DNA of 28,781 bases from Candidatus Woesearchaeota archaeon (GTDB lineage Archaea; Nanobdellota; Nanobdellia; Pacearchaeales; GW2011-AR1). A program made the translations under genes and the position numbers. The DNA is taken from contig JAAZNJ010000037.1 in assembly GCA_012798335.1 (NCBI GenBank), forward strand, positions 1-28,781. Direction: 5' to 3'. This document shows, piece after piece, positions 1 to 7,972 of the stretch. Positions within the stretch are counted from its first letter, which is position 1. Each line of letters starts with the position of its first letter. The notes beneath the pieces were generated by a model. The model was given only the letters and a program-made list of their open reading frames with translations. It was not told the origin of the DNA and ran no database searches.

Positions 1-238
1 GATCTGTAGTATGTTTTTGAATTAAAGTTGTTATTAATGTTATAATAAAAACTAAAATAGTCATCCCTAAAGAAATATTATATTTTAAAAGAGCTCCAAA
101 ACTCGGATTAAGTATAGGATTTATATAATTCTTTAACATAAATCCTTGATCCCATTGGCCTAAGATTAAAAATGACAAAAGCATTATAATCATCATAGGC
201 AAAAATGCATTTCCCATTTTATTCATAGTTTTTTTCAT
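1..238 (-). CDS. EMC3/TMCO1-like (DUF106) membrane protein, 3' end cut by window
   Basis: The reading frame begins with ATG at 238 and runs off the left edge, giving about 79 residues. It starts MKKTMNKMGNAFLPMM, followed by a hydrophobic segment, a polar stretch (residues about 32-52) and a second hydrophobic segment ending in LIQKHTTD. This pattern, and the place just after secY, fit the archaeal DUF106 family. That family is related to EMC3/TMCO1/Oxa1 insertases and helps put membrane proteins into the bilayer beside the SecY channel. It starts 4 nt after the secY stop, so it is cotranscribed and probably translationally coupled. In many archaea an adenylate kinase gene lies near secY and DUF106; none separates the two here. 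The family call rests on a short N-terminal piece and on context. Confidence 0.7.
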   Translation of the reverse strand, partial: MKKTMNKMGNAFLPMMIIMLLSFLILGQWDQGFMLKNYINPILNPSFGALLKYNISLGMTILVFIITLITTLIQKHTTD

Positions 239-242
239 TTTA

Positions 243-1688
243 TTATTTATTTATAAACTTCCTTAATGCTGGGTTCATATCTGTTTGATGTTGTTGTGCT
301 ATATTTTCATAAAACTGGAAGAAAATCATAATTACAAGAAGCATTGCTGTTCCTGAGATTATTGCTCCCATTAAACTGGTTATTGCTGCTAAAAGCCCTA
401 TTGCCATTCCCCCCATTACTGTTAATGGCATTATATATCTATCTAAAATACTCTCTAAAATTCTCTCATCTTGCCTAAAACCTGAAATTTGTAATCCAGA
501 AGAAATTATCTTTTCTGCTTGAGATCTTGAATCCATCCCCGAGGTTTTAACCCAAAATACTGCGAATAATGTTGATAAAAACATGTAAACTAAAGTGTGA
601 GTTAATCCTTGTATTAAATATCTTGGTAAAAATCCTCCTCTAATTATTAATTCTAAAAGATTTGTGGAACTTGTCCAAAAAGCAAACCCTGAAATTGGTT
701 GTCCTGTGCTAGAAAATCTTCCTAAGAATAATAGTTTTGATGCCACACTCGCAAATCCTGTGCATGCTTCTCCTGTTAGACAAGGGGCAGCAGCATTTTC
801 AATCATCCCTGCAAATACTTGAACACTCACTAATAATGAAGAAGTTAAAATTACAGGTATAACAGAAGCATAGAAAAAAGACAATGGCCATTTTATAGAA
901 TATCCTCTTATTCTTCCGAAGGATAAAGGAACTTCTACTTTCAATGATTGAGCTAAAACTATAATTGCAAAAACTATTCCTGTAACAATAATTGTTCCTA
1001 ATGCTGAAGCTAATTCTACAGGATATCTATTAATGATTGCTTGAATAACTACAAAGAATTTTCCAGGGCATAAATTTGCAGAATTTGTAAAGTCTAATAA
1101 ACAATTTTTACCTTGAGCATTAACAAACTGAAATAAGTTTGTAACTAATTGCCAAGAAGCTCCTGCCCCTATAAATAAACTAACACCAGAGCCAAATCCC
1201 CATTTATTCATTAAATCATCCATATAATAAATCGCTAATCCACCTAATATTAATTGAAAGATTAATAAAAATTCAAAACCAGGAGAAGCTTGAAGTCCTT
1301 TCATTAAAACATAAATAACTGCCTCGAATATTATAAAAAAGAAAGTTAAAATTTTTTGAATTCCTAAATAAAATTGTTTTCCCTTTTCGTCTTGTGTATC
1401 TATATTGATTATTCCACTACCAACTAATAATTGCAAGATAATAGAAGCCATTACTATAGGGCCTATACCTAATGAGATAATACTACCAAAATCTGTTCCT
1501 AAAATTATTGCTAAATATTTGAATCTTTCAAGAGCGTTATTTGATAAACCGAATAATGAAATATTTGCTAAAACAAAAAAAGAAACCAAGACTATTAATG
1601 TCCATTTTAATTTTACATTAAAACTTAATTTTTTTTCTTCTGGAATCTTTACTTCAGGAATTATTGAAAAAATTTTATTCAAATCCAT
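243..1688 (-). CDS. secY: Protein translocase subunit SecY (Sec61 alpha)
   Basis: The 481-aa protein is the pore subunit of the Sec translocon, which exports and inserts proteins at the cytoplasmic membrane. About ten hydrophobic segments are visible. Family signatures include the plug-region IINID near residue 94 with DTQDEKGKQ after it, and the cytoplasmic loop FGRIRGYSIKWPLSFFYAS (258-275) that contacts the ribosome and SRP receptor. The N-terminus (IPEVKIPEEKKLSF) is typical of archaeal SecY. It is the 3' part of the ribosomal superoperon, 39 nt after rpl15, the largest gap in that run. Two cysteine pairs (C196/C207 and C303/C309) fall in loops predicted to face outward, which is unusual. 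The identity is secure. Confidence 0.97.
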   Translation of the reverse strand: MDLNKIFSIIPEVKIPEEKKLSFNVKLKWTLIVLVSFFVLANISLFGLSNNALERFKYLAIILGTDFGSIISLGIGPIVMASIILQLLVGSGIINIDTQDEKGKQFYLGIQKILTFFFIIFEAVIYVLMKGLQASPGFEFLLIFQLILGGLAIYYMDDLMNKWGFGSGVSLFIGAGASWQLVTNLFQFVNAQGKNCLLDFTNSANLCPGKFFVVIQAIINRYPVELASALGTIIVTGIVFAIIVLAQSLKVEVPLSFGRIRGYSIKWPLSFFYASVIPVILTSSLLVSVQVFAGMIENAAAPCLTGEACTGFASVASKLLFLGRFSSTGQPISGFAFWTSSTNLLELIIRGGFLPRYLIQGLTHTLVYMFLSTLFAVFWVKTSGMDSRSQAEKIISSGLQISGFRQDERILESILDRYIMPLTVMGGMAIGLLAAITSLMGAIISGTAMLLVIMIFFQFYENIAQQHQTDMNPALRKFINK

Positions 1689-1727
1689 TTTTTAATAAAC
1701 AAAAATTAGTTTTTAAAGATTCTTTTT

Positions 1728-2177
1728 TTAATCTTCGAAAACTATTTCTCCACCTGCTTTTTTAACTTGTTCTATTGCTTTTTCAGAAGCACTCTCTGCA
1801 TGTATCTTGAGTTTTTCTTTTATCTCTTTGTCACTCGCTAAAATTTTATAATCTTCTAATTTTATCTCCCAGATTCCATTATTTAATTTTCCATATGTTT
1901 CAAGATTATCTAATATTTTCATTAAGTTTATCCTTTTTCTTTTATCTTTTTGAGTAGATTTGCTAGTTATTCCTTGTTTTCCAAAATATTTATTTCCATA
2001 AAGATTTAATACTAATGTCTTTTTTTGGTCTGCTCTTTTTCCTGTTCCTGACATCCCAACTCCTCCCTTATGTCCTGCTTTTTTGTGTTTTTTTCTTGCT
2101 CCCCATCCACAACTTCCTGCTCCTCTTCCTAGCATTCTTCCTGATTTTTTTCTTTTATGTGTTTTTTTTGATATCAT
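1728..2177 (-). CDS. rpl15: 50S ribosomal protein uL15
   Basis: The 149-aa protein belongs to the large subunit. The N-terminal basic tail KKTHKRKKSGRMLGRGAGSCGWGARKKHKKAGHKGG is the glycine/arginine-rich extension of uL15 that threads into 23S rRNA. The C-terminal half (residues 85-149) is the globular L18e/L15 fold ending in KAIEQVKKAGGEIVFED. Its ATG shares one base with the rpl30 stop (TAATG), which suggests termination-reinitiation. It is the last ribosomal protein gene before secY, as in other archaea. Length is normal for the archaeal family. Confidence 0.97.
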   Translation of the reverse strand: MISKKTHKRKKSGRMLGRGAGSCGWGARKKHKKAGHKGGVGMSGTGKRADQKKTLVLNLYGNKYFGKQGITSKSTQKDKRKRINLMKILDNLETYGKLNNGIWEIKLEDYKILASDKEIKEKLKIHAESASEKAIEQVKKAGGEIVFED

Positions 2178-2545
2178 TATAGCATCCTCTCTATTAATTC
2201 ATTTATTTTATCTTTATTATTTCCTAATACTCCTTTTTGAACTCCAAAATGTTTTTTACTATCTATGCCCTTTCTTGGCGGTTGTAATCTAAAAAGATAT
2301 TTTTTCATTTTTTTATCTTTCTCTTTTAGATTTCCTCTTTTTTCAACTAATTTATTTAAAATTTCTTCATTAATTTCCCCATAAGCAACATGATCCTTAA
2401 CCTTTAATAACATTCCTTCATCAACAGGGGTCATTTCTTTAAATACAACGCAAGAATATTTTCTTTTTAATCCTAATCTTTGTAATGTTTCTTCTACATC
2501 TTTCCTTATTTTTACTTTCCCTGAAATTCTTATTATTGCTTTCAT
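2177..2545 (-). CDS. rpl30: 50S ribosomal protein uL30
   Basis: This 122-aa large-subunit protein begins with the family pattern IRISGKVKIRKDVEETLQRL, and a second block runs VDEGMLLKVKDHVAYGEI. Archaeal uL30 is usually about 150-155 aa. Here the protein stops earlier, after LFRLQPPRKGIDSKKHFGVQKGVLGNN and a short helix, so the C-terminal part is trimmed. Its start overlaps the rps5 stop by 4 nt, and its stop shares a base with the rpl15 start. Position and N-terminal motif make the assignment firm. Confidence 0.95.
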   Translation of the reverse strand: MKAIIRISGKVKIRKDVEETLQRLGLKRKYSCVVFKEMTPVDEGMLLKVKDHVAYGEINEEILNKLVEKRGNLKEKDKKMKKYLFRLQPPRKGIDSKKHFGVQKGVLGNNKDKINELIERML

Positions 2546-3315
2546 TTTTTATTCTCCGTTTTATTTGTTTTTTTTAATGCATCAATTGTTGCTTTAGCAA
2601 GATTCATTGTTGTTCTTTGAGTTCCAAATGTTTTTGTATAAATATCTTTTATTCCTGCTAATTTTAATATCTTTTTCATCTCGTCTGCAGCAACTAAACC
2701 TGTTCCTTGAGGTGCAGGTATTAAAGTAACTCTAACACTTCCACATTTTCCTGTTACTTCAAATGGAATACTGTGAGGTTCATTACATAAACAATCAAAA
2801 CTAGAACATGCTCTTTTGACTTTAATTATAGATAATTTTGCCTTTCTTAATGATTTATCTCGTGCAGGCAAAGTTTCTTTTGCCCTCCCAAATCCGATTC
2901 CAATATGTCCATTTTCATCTCCTACAACAGAAAGAGTTGCGAACGTTGGAACATTTCCTTCTTTAGTTTTTCTTTGAGTTTGTTTCCAAGCTCTTCTTTT
3001 TCCTCCACCAAACTTTCCTTTTGATTGCCCAATAAATAATAAATCTTCTTTCAAATTTAATAATGAATCAACAATCTCTTCTTCAAATATTCTACTTCCT
3101 TTATCTAAAATTTCATCTATATCTTTTATCTTTTTTTCTTTTACTAATTTTCCGAGTTTTGTTTTTGGTATCCATGATTCTAATTTGAAATCTCTCTCTT
3201 TTTCTTTTTCTGTTCTTTTATCAATTACAATTTCTTCTTTCAATTCTTTTTCCAATAATTCTTCACTTATCTCTTCTGCTGTTCTCTTTTCTATTTTTTT
3301 TGTTTTTTCTACCAT
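2542..3315 (-). CDS. rps5: 30S ribosomal protein uS5 with charged N-terminal extension
   Basis: The 257-aa uS5 is part of the decoding-site region and the mRNA entry tunnel of the small subunit. The canonical archaeal N-terminus (WIPKTKLGKLVKE) appears only from residue 48. The preceding roughly 45 residues are a Glu/Lys-rich, probably helical or disordered extension. The double-stranded RNA-binding domain follows (ATLSVVGDENGHIGIGFGRA), then the C-terminal S5 fold (VRVTLIPAPQGTGLVAADEM, residues about 194-213). The gene overlaps rpl30 by 4 nt and shares one base with rpl18. Identity is certain; the role of the extension is unknown. Confidence 0.97.
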   Translation of the reverse strand: MVEKTKKIEKRTAEEISEELLEKELKEEIVIDKRTEKEKERDFKLESWIPKTKLGKLVKEKKIKDIDEILDKGSRIFEEEIVDSLLNLKEDLLFIGQSKGKFGGGKRRAWKQTQRKTKEGNVPTFATLSVVGDENGHIGIGFGRAKETLPARDKSLRKAKLSIIKVKRACSSFDCLCNEPHSIPFEVTGKCGSVRVTLIPAPQGTGLVAADEMKKILKLAGIKDIYTKTFGTQRTTMNLAKATIDALKKTNKTENKK

Positions 3316-3809
3316 TATACTTTTTCTATTTTTAATTTAATTTCATTGAACTTTTTTGAAAAATCTTCTTTTAAATTCTTGCCTTCTACTCTTTCTTTTT
3401 CAGGAAAATGTTCTTCACTTACGTTTATATTAACACCAGCTTCTTTTAATCCCATTAAAAATGCAAAAACTTTATTTTTATTTATCATCCTTATCATACC
3501 AACATCTAATATGGGAGTTTCTAATCTCGCTTGGATTATTTTTTTACCTATTAATAATCCTGTTAAATATGAGGCAGGGATAGATTTAAGGCTTCCTGAA
3601 AAATCTTTTGGCCAACCATAATTTAAGAGATCTTTTGAAGTTACATTTATCTTAATAAAATCTTGAGCTTCAATACTTTCAACATATTGAGAAATAATAT
3701 ATCTATTTGATTTCCTAAACAAAACTCTTGGTTTATTTCCTTTTAAAAGTTTTAATCTTTTTCTATAGTCTGTTTTGTTTTCTAATCTTCTTCTTTTTGG
3801 TATTTTCAT
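3315..3809 (-). CDS. rpl18: 50S ribosomal protein uL18
   Basis: The 164-aa protein binds 5S rRNA in the central protuberance with uL5. The N-terminal RRRLENKTDYRKRLKLLKGNKPRVLFRKSNRYI block is the hallmark of archaeal/eukaryotic uL18. Further conserved blocks are YGWPKDFSGSLKSIPASYLTGLLIGKK and LDVGMIRMINKNKVFAFLMGLKEAG. Archaeal homologues run to about 190 aa, so the C-terminus is somewhat short, ending after a lysine-rich helix. The start overlaps the eL19 stop by 4 nt. Confidence 0.97.
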   Translation of the reverse strand: MKIPKRRRLENKTDYRKRLKLLKGNKPRVLFRKSNRYIISQYVESIEAQDFIKINVTSKDLLNYGWPKDFSGSLKSIPASYLTGLLIGKKIIQARLETPILDVGMIRMINKNKVFAFLMGLKEAGVNINVSEEHFPEKERVEGKNLKEDFSKKFNEIKLKIEKV

Positions 3810-4207
3810 TTTTTAACTCCTGCAATATAAGCCTTTAAATCAGATTTACTCTTAAAGAATTTGTTTCTTATTTTTTTTCTTATATCTTCTACATCTTTCT
3901 TTGATAATTTTCCTTTCAAACTTTTTAAATAGCCCCTTAACTTTCTAGTAATCTTAACATACTCTTCTTTTCTCTTGTTTACTCTTTTTCTTACATTCCC
4001 TGTTGTTCTTCTTTTCTTTTTTACTGCTTTTCTTTTTCTCCCTTTTATTTCTTTTATTATTATAGCCTTATCTTTGTACAAATCTTTTATATCTTGTTTT
4101 GTTAATGCTTCTTTTATTTCATCAATTCTTGATTCTACAAATTTTATTCTTCCTACTCCAACTTTTAAGGTTCTTGCAGCTAATTGTTTTTTTGATTTTA
4201 AATTCAT
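3806..4207 (-). CDS. rpl19e: 50S ribosomal protein eL19
   Basis: This 133-aa protein belongs to the archaeal/eukaryotic-specific eL19 family. The diagnostic start KSKKQLAARTLKVGVGRIKF is present, followed by DEIKEALTKQDIKDLYKDKAIIIKEIKGRKR and a very basic segment that lies along 23S rRNA. It ends in a helical KKDVEDIRKKIRNKFF region. It overlaps both rpl18 and rpl32e by 4 nt. It is slightly shorter than the usual 150 aa because the C-terminal helix is trimmed. Confidence 0.97.
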   Translation of the reverse strand: MNLKSKKQLAARTLKVGVGRIKFVESRIDEIKEALTKQDIKDLYKDKAIIIKEIKGRKRKAVKKKRRTTGNVRKRVNKRKEEYVKITRKLRGYLKSLKGKLSKKDVEDIRKKIRNKFFKSKSDLKAYIAGVKK

Positions 4208-4554
4208 TTCTTATTCTCCTTTTTCTTTTCTTTTTTTAAATTTTTAATCTTAATTTTATTTTCATTTGCATATTTTATGATTTCTTCTCTTTTCTTTTTT
4301 CCGATTTTTCCAATAATTATCTCTTGACTATTTTTCCCAACCTTTTTTATATCATTCAAATTTTTTACTATAATAATGTTATTCTTTTTTCTACTTTTTT
4401 TATGTCCGATTTCAACTATTGAAGGATAACCTTTTCTTTTATTTCTCATTTTATTATGTCTTCCTTTTGCAGCTCTCCAAACTTGTTTTTTCTTCCTTCC
4501 TTTTCCTAATCTTGAAGCTTTTGTCCAATTTCTTCTTAAAAATTTTTTTGCCAT
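4204..4554 (-). CDS. rpl32e: 50S ribosomal protein eL32
   Basis: This 116-aa eL32 contains the family core FLRRNWTKASRLGKGRKKKQVWRAAKGRHNKMRNKRKGYPSIVEIGHKKSRK. The C-terminal half (residues 58-105) matches the fold that presents conserved backbone contacts to 23S rRNA. A lysine-only tail (NLKKEKKKENKK) ends the protein. Its ATG shares one base with the rpl6 stop, and its stop overlaps eL19 by 4 nt. This is the standard archaeal position. Confidence 0.96.
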   Translation of the reverse strand: MAKKFLRRNWTKASRLGKGRKKKQVWRAAKGRHNKMRNKRKGYPSIVEIGHKKSRKKNNIIIVKNLNDIKKVGKNSQEIIIGKIGKKKREEIIKYANENKIKIKNLKKEKKKENKK

Positions 4555-5096
4555 TATATTTGTTTTCCGTTTTTATTTGTTATAAAAATTCCATCTTGAA
4601 AGATTCTTCTATCCCTATTAGGAATTCTTGTTATCATCTCTAAATTTGCTGCAGTCTGACCTGCAAGTTCTTTATTGTGTGAGCTTATTGTTATAAATTC
4701 TTTTTCAATTTTTATTTCAACATTTTTATCAACTTTAATTTTTCTGGGATATCTTTCACCAAGAAAATTTTTTATTAAAATTTCATCTCCTTTTAATTCT
4801 ACAGTAATAGGAAAATGATTAAAACACACTTTTAAATGATATTCAAAGGGTTTTTCCAACCCATTTATCATATTCTTAATATGAGAGGTTATTGTGTTTA
4901 TATTTCTTTTTTCTCTTTTTGAAGATTCTTTATCCCCTATCACTATCTTATTATCTTTTTTTTCTAAGGTTATTCCTTTCAAATCAAATTTTTTTTCATT
5001 TGATATTCCGTTTTTTTCAACTTTTAACTTATCTCCTTCTATAGAAACATTAACTCCTTCAGGTATTTCAATATAATTAAAAATCTCTTTTTTCAT
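4554..5096 (-). CDS. rpl6: 50S ribosomal protein uL6
   Basis: The 180-aa uL6 lies near the sarcin-ricin loop and the factor-binding site. Two repeats of the L6 fold can be followed. The first starts IEIPEGVNVSIEGDKLKVEKNG and the second is around FLGERYPRKIKVDKNVEIKI, with the signature SHNKELAGQTAANLEMITRIPNRDRRIFQDGIFITNK. An upstream in-frame ATG at 5114 would add six residues but overlap rps8 by 17 nt. The ATG at 5096 leaves a 1-nt gap after the rps8 stop, the same spacing seen at six other junctions in this operon, so I chose it. Confidence 0.95.
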   Translation of the reverse strand: MKKEIFNYIEIPEGVNVSIEGDKLKVEKNGISNEKKFDLKGITLEKKDNKIVIGDKESSKREKRNINTITSHIKNMINGLEKPFEYHLKVCFNHFPITVELKGDEILIKNFLGERYPRKIKVDKNVEIKIEKEFITISSHNKELAGQTAANLEMITRIPNRDRRIFQDGIFITNKNGKQI

Positions 5097-5097
5097 T

Positions 5098-5478
5098 TTA
5101 ATAAAAATATGCAATTAAGCATCCTCCAATGTTTTCTTTTTCAGCTTCTTCATGAGTCATTAATCCTTTGCTCGTTGATATTAGGATTGTCCCAATTCCT
5201 CTTGCTGGGAGATATCTTCTCTTGTATTTTTCAATTTCTTCTTTCTTTACTGTAAATCTGGGTTTTATTGCTTTGCATTCTTCTAAATCTCCTAAAGTAA
5301 TCTCTATGCTTTTTTCTTTAGGGTTTATTTTATATTTCTTTATTTTTCCTTCCTGTTTCATTATTTTTAGAATTTCAATTAATAAATTTGAACTTATCTT
5401 TACCTTTACTTCTTCTTTTTTTGCATTCTTAGCATTTCTAATCATATTCAATGCGTCTGAAACTATATCTTGTGACAT
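5098..5478 (-). CDS. rps8: 30S ribosomal protein uS8
   Basis: The chosen start gives 126 aa beginning MSQDIVSDALNMIRNAKNA, matching the conserved uS8 N-terminus that contacts helix 21 of 16S rRNA. The C-terminal signature RYLPARGIGTILISTSKGLMTHEEAEK is clear. An in-frame ATG at 5514 would add 12 residues inside rps14. The internal start leaves a 1-nt gap after the rps14 stop and fits the family, so the longer form is unlikely. uS8 is a repressor of the spc operon in bacteria; I see no evidence of a comparable site here. Confidence 0.95.
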   Translation of the reverse strand: MSQDIVSDALNMIRNAKNAKKEEVKVKISSNLLIEILKIMKQEGKIKKYKINPKEKSIEITLGDLEECKAIKPRFTVKKEEIEKYKRRYLPARGIGTILISTSKGLMTHEEAEKENIGGCLIAYFY

Positions 5479-5479
5479 T

Positions 5480-5710
5480 TTAATTATATTTTTTAAAACC
5501 GATTTCTTCAGCAATTTCTCTGAAGCAATGACGGCATAAATTTAATCCATATGAGCTTATATGTGCGTTGAATCTCCCGCATCTCTCACATTTTTGTGAA
5601 GCAATACCTGTTTTTCTATCTTTAGGTTTATTATGTTTTAAGTATTTCTCTTTCTTTACAGGTTTATTATCCAATTGTTTTAAAATTTTTCTCCAATCGC
5701 TTGCTGTCAT
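5480..5710 (-). CDS. rps14: 30S ribosomal protein uS14, zinc-ribbon type, extended N-terminus
   Basis: The zinc-binding uS14 domain occupies residues about 37-76. C41, C44, C59 and C62 form a C-x2-C...C-x2-C site within GRFNAHISSYGLNLCRHCF, ending in the diagnostic EIGFKKY. Archaeal uS14 proteins are usually about 50-56 aa. This one has 76, because some 30 residues (SDWRKILKQLDNKPVKKEKY and following) precede the normal start. The gene lies between rpl5 and rps8 with gaps of 2 and 1 nt, which supports the longer start. Identity is certain; the extension may be a lineage trait. Confidence 0.96.
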   Translation of the reverse strand: MTASDWRKILKQLDNKPVKKEKYLKHNKPKDRKTGIASQKCERCGRFNAHISSYGLNLCRHCFREIAEEIGFKKYN

Positions 5711-5712
5711 TT

Positions 5713-6216
5713 TTATCTAAACTCCGTTTTATAATTTTCTTCCATAAATTTAATTATTTCCTCTTTGGTAATTCTTTGTTTTTTTGGAATTCTTCCTGAT
5801 TTTATCTTTCTTAACATAACCCTTCTTCCTGCTCTTTTAAAAACAACAGTTACATCTAGACCAATAACCCCTATTTCTCTTTGATATTCCATTCCAGGAA
5901 TTTCAATATACTCTTTTATCCCAAATGAAAAATTATTTTCACTAATCTGTTTTTTTCTTAATTTATTATCAATACTTTGAAGTAACCTTTTTAATAAAGT
6001 ATCTATATCTTTTCTTATAGTTACAACTGCACCAACTTCTAATTTGGGTCTTACTCCTAATGTAGGAATTCTCTTGTGAGACTTCATCTTTGCAGGTTTT
6101 CTTCCTGTTAAAATTTTAAGAAGAGAAACTCCTTTTTCAAGATCTTCTCCTATTCCGCCTACACTTAAAACAATTTTTTCTATTCTTATCTTTCTTGTTG
6201 GATTTTCTTTTTCCAT
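5713..6216 (-). CDS. rpl5: 50S ribosomal protein uL5
   Basis: The 167-aa uL5 binds 5S rRNA and contacts the P-site tRNA. Recognisable blocks are RKIRIEKIVLSVGGIGEDLEKG, LTGRKPAKMKSHKRIPTLGVRPKLEVGAVVTIR and FGIKEYIEIPGMEYQREIGVIGLDVTVVFKRAGRRV. The C-terminal tail GRIPKKQRITKEEIIKFMEENY is the archaeal type. It sits one base after rps4e and two bases before rps14. Confidence 0.97.
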   Translation of the reverse strand: MEKENPTRKIRIEKIVLSVGGIGEDLEKGVSLLKILTGRKPAKMKSHKRIPTLGVRPKLEVGAVVTIRKDIDTLLKRLLQSIDNKLRKKQISENNFSFGIKEYIEIPGMEYQREIGVIGLDVTVVFKRAGRRVMLRKIKSGRIPKKQRITKEEIIKFMEENYKTEFR

Positions 6217-6217
6217 T

Positions 6218-6868
6218 TTATTCTATTACCATTATCTGTTTAATTAAAACATTAATATCTTGATTGTTTGAACTTATTTTTGCCATTTTCATCTTTTCAT
6301 CTAAAGAGATAATTTTTCCTGTTTTGCCAATATGTTTTCCAGAATATACTTTTATTTTTGTTCCTTCTTTTAAAGGCAAAACTTTTTCAATCTTCCTATT
6401 TTTTAAGTCTATAACCACAGAATCATTAATCTTAAATTTTTCATTAAACAAAAAATTAGTTCCATCACTTAAGTTTACTTGTATTTTTTTATTCTTTAAA
6501 ATTTTCTTCCCTATTATCTTTGAAATCTTTTTTTCACTTTCTTTCTCATTAATCTCTTCTAACAAAAATTTCCCTTGTTCTGATATTGATAATCTATAGT
6601 TCTTTTTTATTAAGGGAAATTTTAATACATCAAATAGCAAAACATTTTCTTTTTCGTCTTTTACAAATTTATCATTTAATAATACTTTTTTATCGTGAAT
6701 AATCTTCTTTATTTCTCTTCTATTATTTCCTAATTTCAAAATATCTCTTAATATAATTAGCACTGGGATGCCTTTACTCAAATTGTTATTAGGTCTTATT
6801 ATATAAACTCCACCTTTTCTTGGTAATGGCCATTCTTTTGGAATTTCTTGTCTTGTTAAGTGACTCAT
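6218..6868 (-). CDS. rps4e: 30S ribosomal protein eS4
   Basis: The 216-aa eS4 is specific to archaea and eukaryotes. Its N-terminal block is HLTRQEIPKEWPLPRKGGVYIIRP. An S4-type RNA-binding region follows (VLIILRDILKLGNNRREIKKIIHDKKVLLNDKFVKDEK), and a KOW motif (KVYSGKHIGKTGKIISLDEK, residues about 174-193) ends it. It overlaps rpl24 by 4 nt and is preceded by a perfect AGGAGG site, so it may be translated independently of the upstream gene. It is a little shorter than the typical 235-245 aa. Confidence 0.97.
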   Translation of the reverse strand: MSHLTRQEIPKEWPLPRKGGVYIIRPNNNLSKGIPVLIILRDILKLGNNRREIKKIIHDKKVLLNDKFVKDEKENVLLFDVLKFPLIKKNYRLSISEQGKFLLEEINEKESEKKISKIIGKKILKNKKIQVNLSDGTNFLFNEKFKINDSVVIDLKNRKIEKVLPLKEGTKIKVYSGKHIGKTGKIISLDEKMKMAKISSNNQDINVLIKQIMVIE

Positions 6869-7257
6869 TTCTTTTCCTCCTGATTATTTTTTTCTTTTAT
6901 TCTTTTTTTATCATCTAAATTTAATTCAATTATTTGAAGATTAGAAGGATGCATTTTTACAGGAACTTTTGAACCATCAACTTTGGTTATTGTTATCCCT
7001 TCTATTGTTACTTTGCATCTTTTTATATCTACATTTATTACTTTTCCTTGTTTATTCTTAAATTTTCCTCTCATAATCTTAGCAACATCTCCTTTTTTTA
7101 TTACTAAACTTCTTTTACTATATTTTTTCCTTAAATCTTTTGATAAATTTGAACTTAACATTTTTCTTTTTATATGCAATGGGGCATTTGCTGCATATTT
7201 TCTTTTCTTTCTTGGTTGTTTACTTTTTTTCCAATGTTTACTAAATTCTTTATTCAT
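6865..7257 (-). CDS. rpl24: 50S ribosomal protein uL24
   Basis: The 130-aa uL24 is an early assembly protein near the exit tunnel. It shows the archaeal start KQPRKKRKYAANAPLHIKRKMLSSNLSKDLRKKY, then the KOW motif KKGDVAKIMRGKFKNKQGKV and a C-terminal IEGITITKVDGSKVPVKMHPSNLQII. An in-frame ATG at 7290 would add 11 residues inside rpl14. The ATG at 7257 leaves a 1-nt gap after the rpl14 stop and matches the family start better. Confidence 0.95.
   Translation of the reverse strand: MNKEFSKHWKKSKQPRKKRKYAANAPLHIKRKMLSSNLSKDLRKKYSKRSLVIKKGDVAKIMRGKFKNKQGKVINVDIKRCKVTIEGITITKVDGSKVPVKMHPSNLQIIELNLDDKKRIKEKNNQEEKK
6876..6881 (-). promoter_or_regulatory. Strong Shine-Dalgarno site of rps4e
   Basis: AGGAGG on the minus strand lies 7 nt before the rps4e ATG, inside the end of rpl24. 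Most genes of this operon lack such a clear site, so it marks rps4e as a point of fresh ribosome entry. Confidence 0.7.
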
Positions 7258-7258
7258 C

Positions 7259-7656
<398 letters not shown>

Positions 7657-7660
<4 letters not shown>

Positions 7661-7971
7661 TTTTCGTTAGATGATTTTATTTTTTTAATTACAACAAAAT
7701 GTATAATCTTACTTAAAGGTCTACATTCTTGGATTTGAATCAAATCATTTAAACTTATCTGATTTTCTAAACAGCTTGGTAATCTTGCATGGAGTTTTGT
7801 TTTTGATTTTTTATACCTCTCATATTTTCTAACATAGATCATTCTTTCAAATTCAATAACAACTCTTCTTGGAAATTTCTTAATGACTCTTCCTTCAAAA
7901 ATTCTGCCTCTGGCTTTTAATCTGCCATGGAATGGGCAATCTTTGTCTTTGCAATTTGTTTGTTTTTCCAT
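7657..7971 (-). CDS. rps17: 30S ribosomal protein uS17
   Basis: The 104-aa uS17 is an OB-fold primary 16S rRNA binder. It contains KDCPFHGRLKARGRIFEGRV, ERMIYVRKYERYKKSKTKLHARLPSCL and DLIQIQECRPLSKIIHFVVI, the standard archaeal sequence. It is located one base after the aIF1 gene. In most archaea the RNase P subunit gene rnp1 (Rpp29/Pop4) lies between aIF1 and rps17; here it is missing. Confidence 0.97.
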
Positions 7972-7972
7972 T

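Noticed and set aside
1405..1695. Plus-strand open frame inside secY
   Set aside because: It lies fully in the reverse of a well-conserved gene; its composition is that of a shadow frame.
5097..5114. Earlier start for rpl6
   Set aside because: It would overlap rps8 by 17 nt, whereas every other junction in the run is within -4 to +2.
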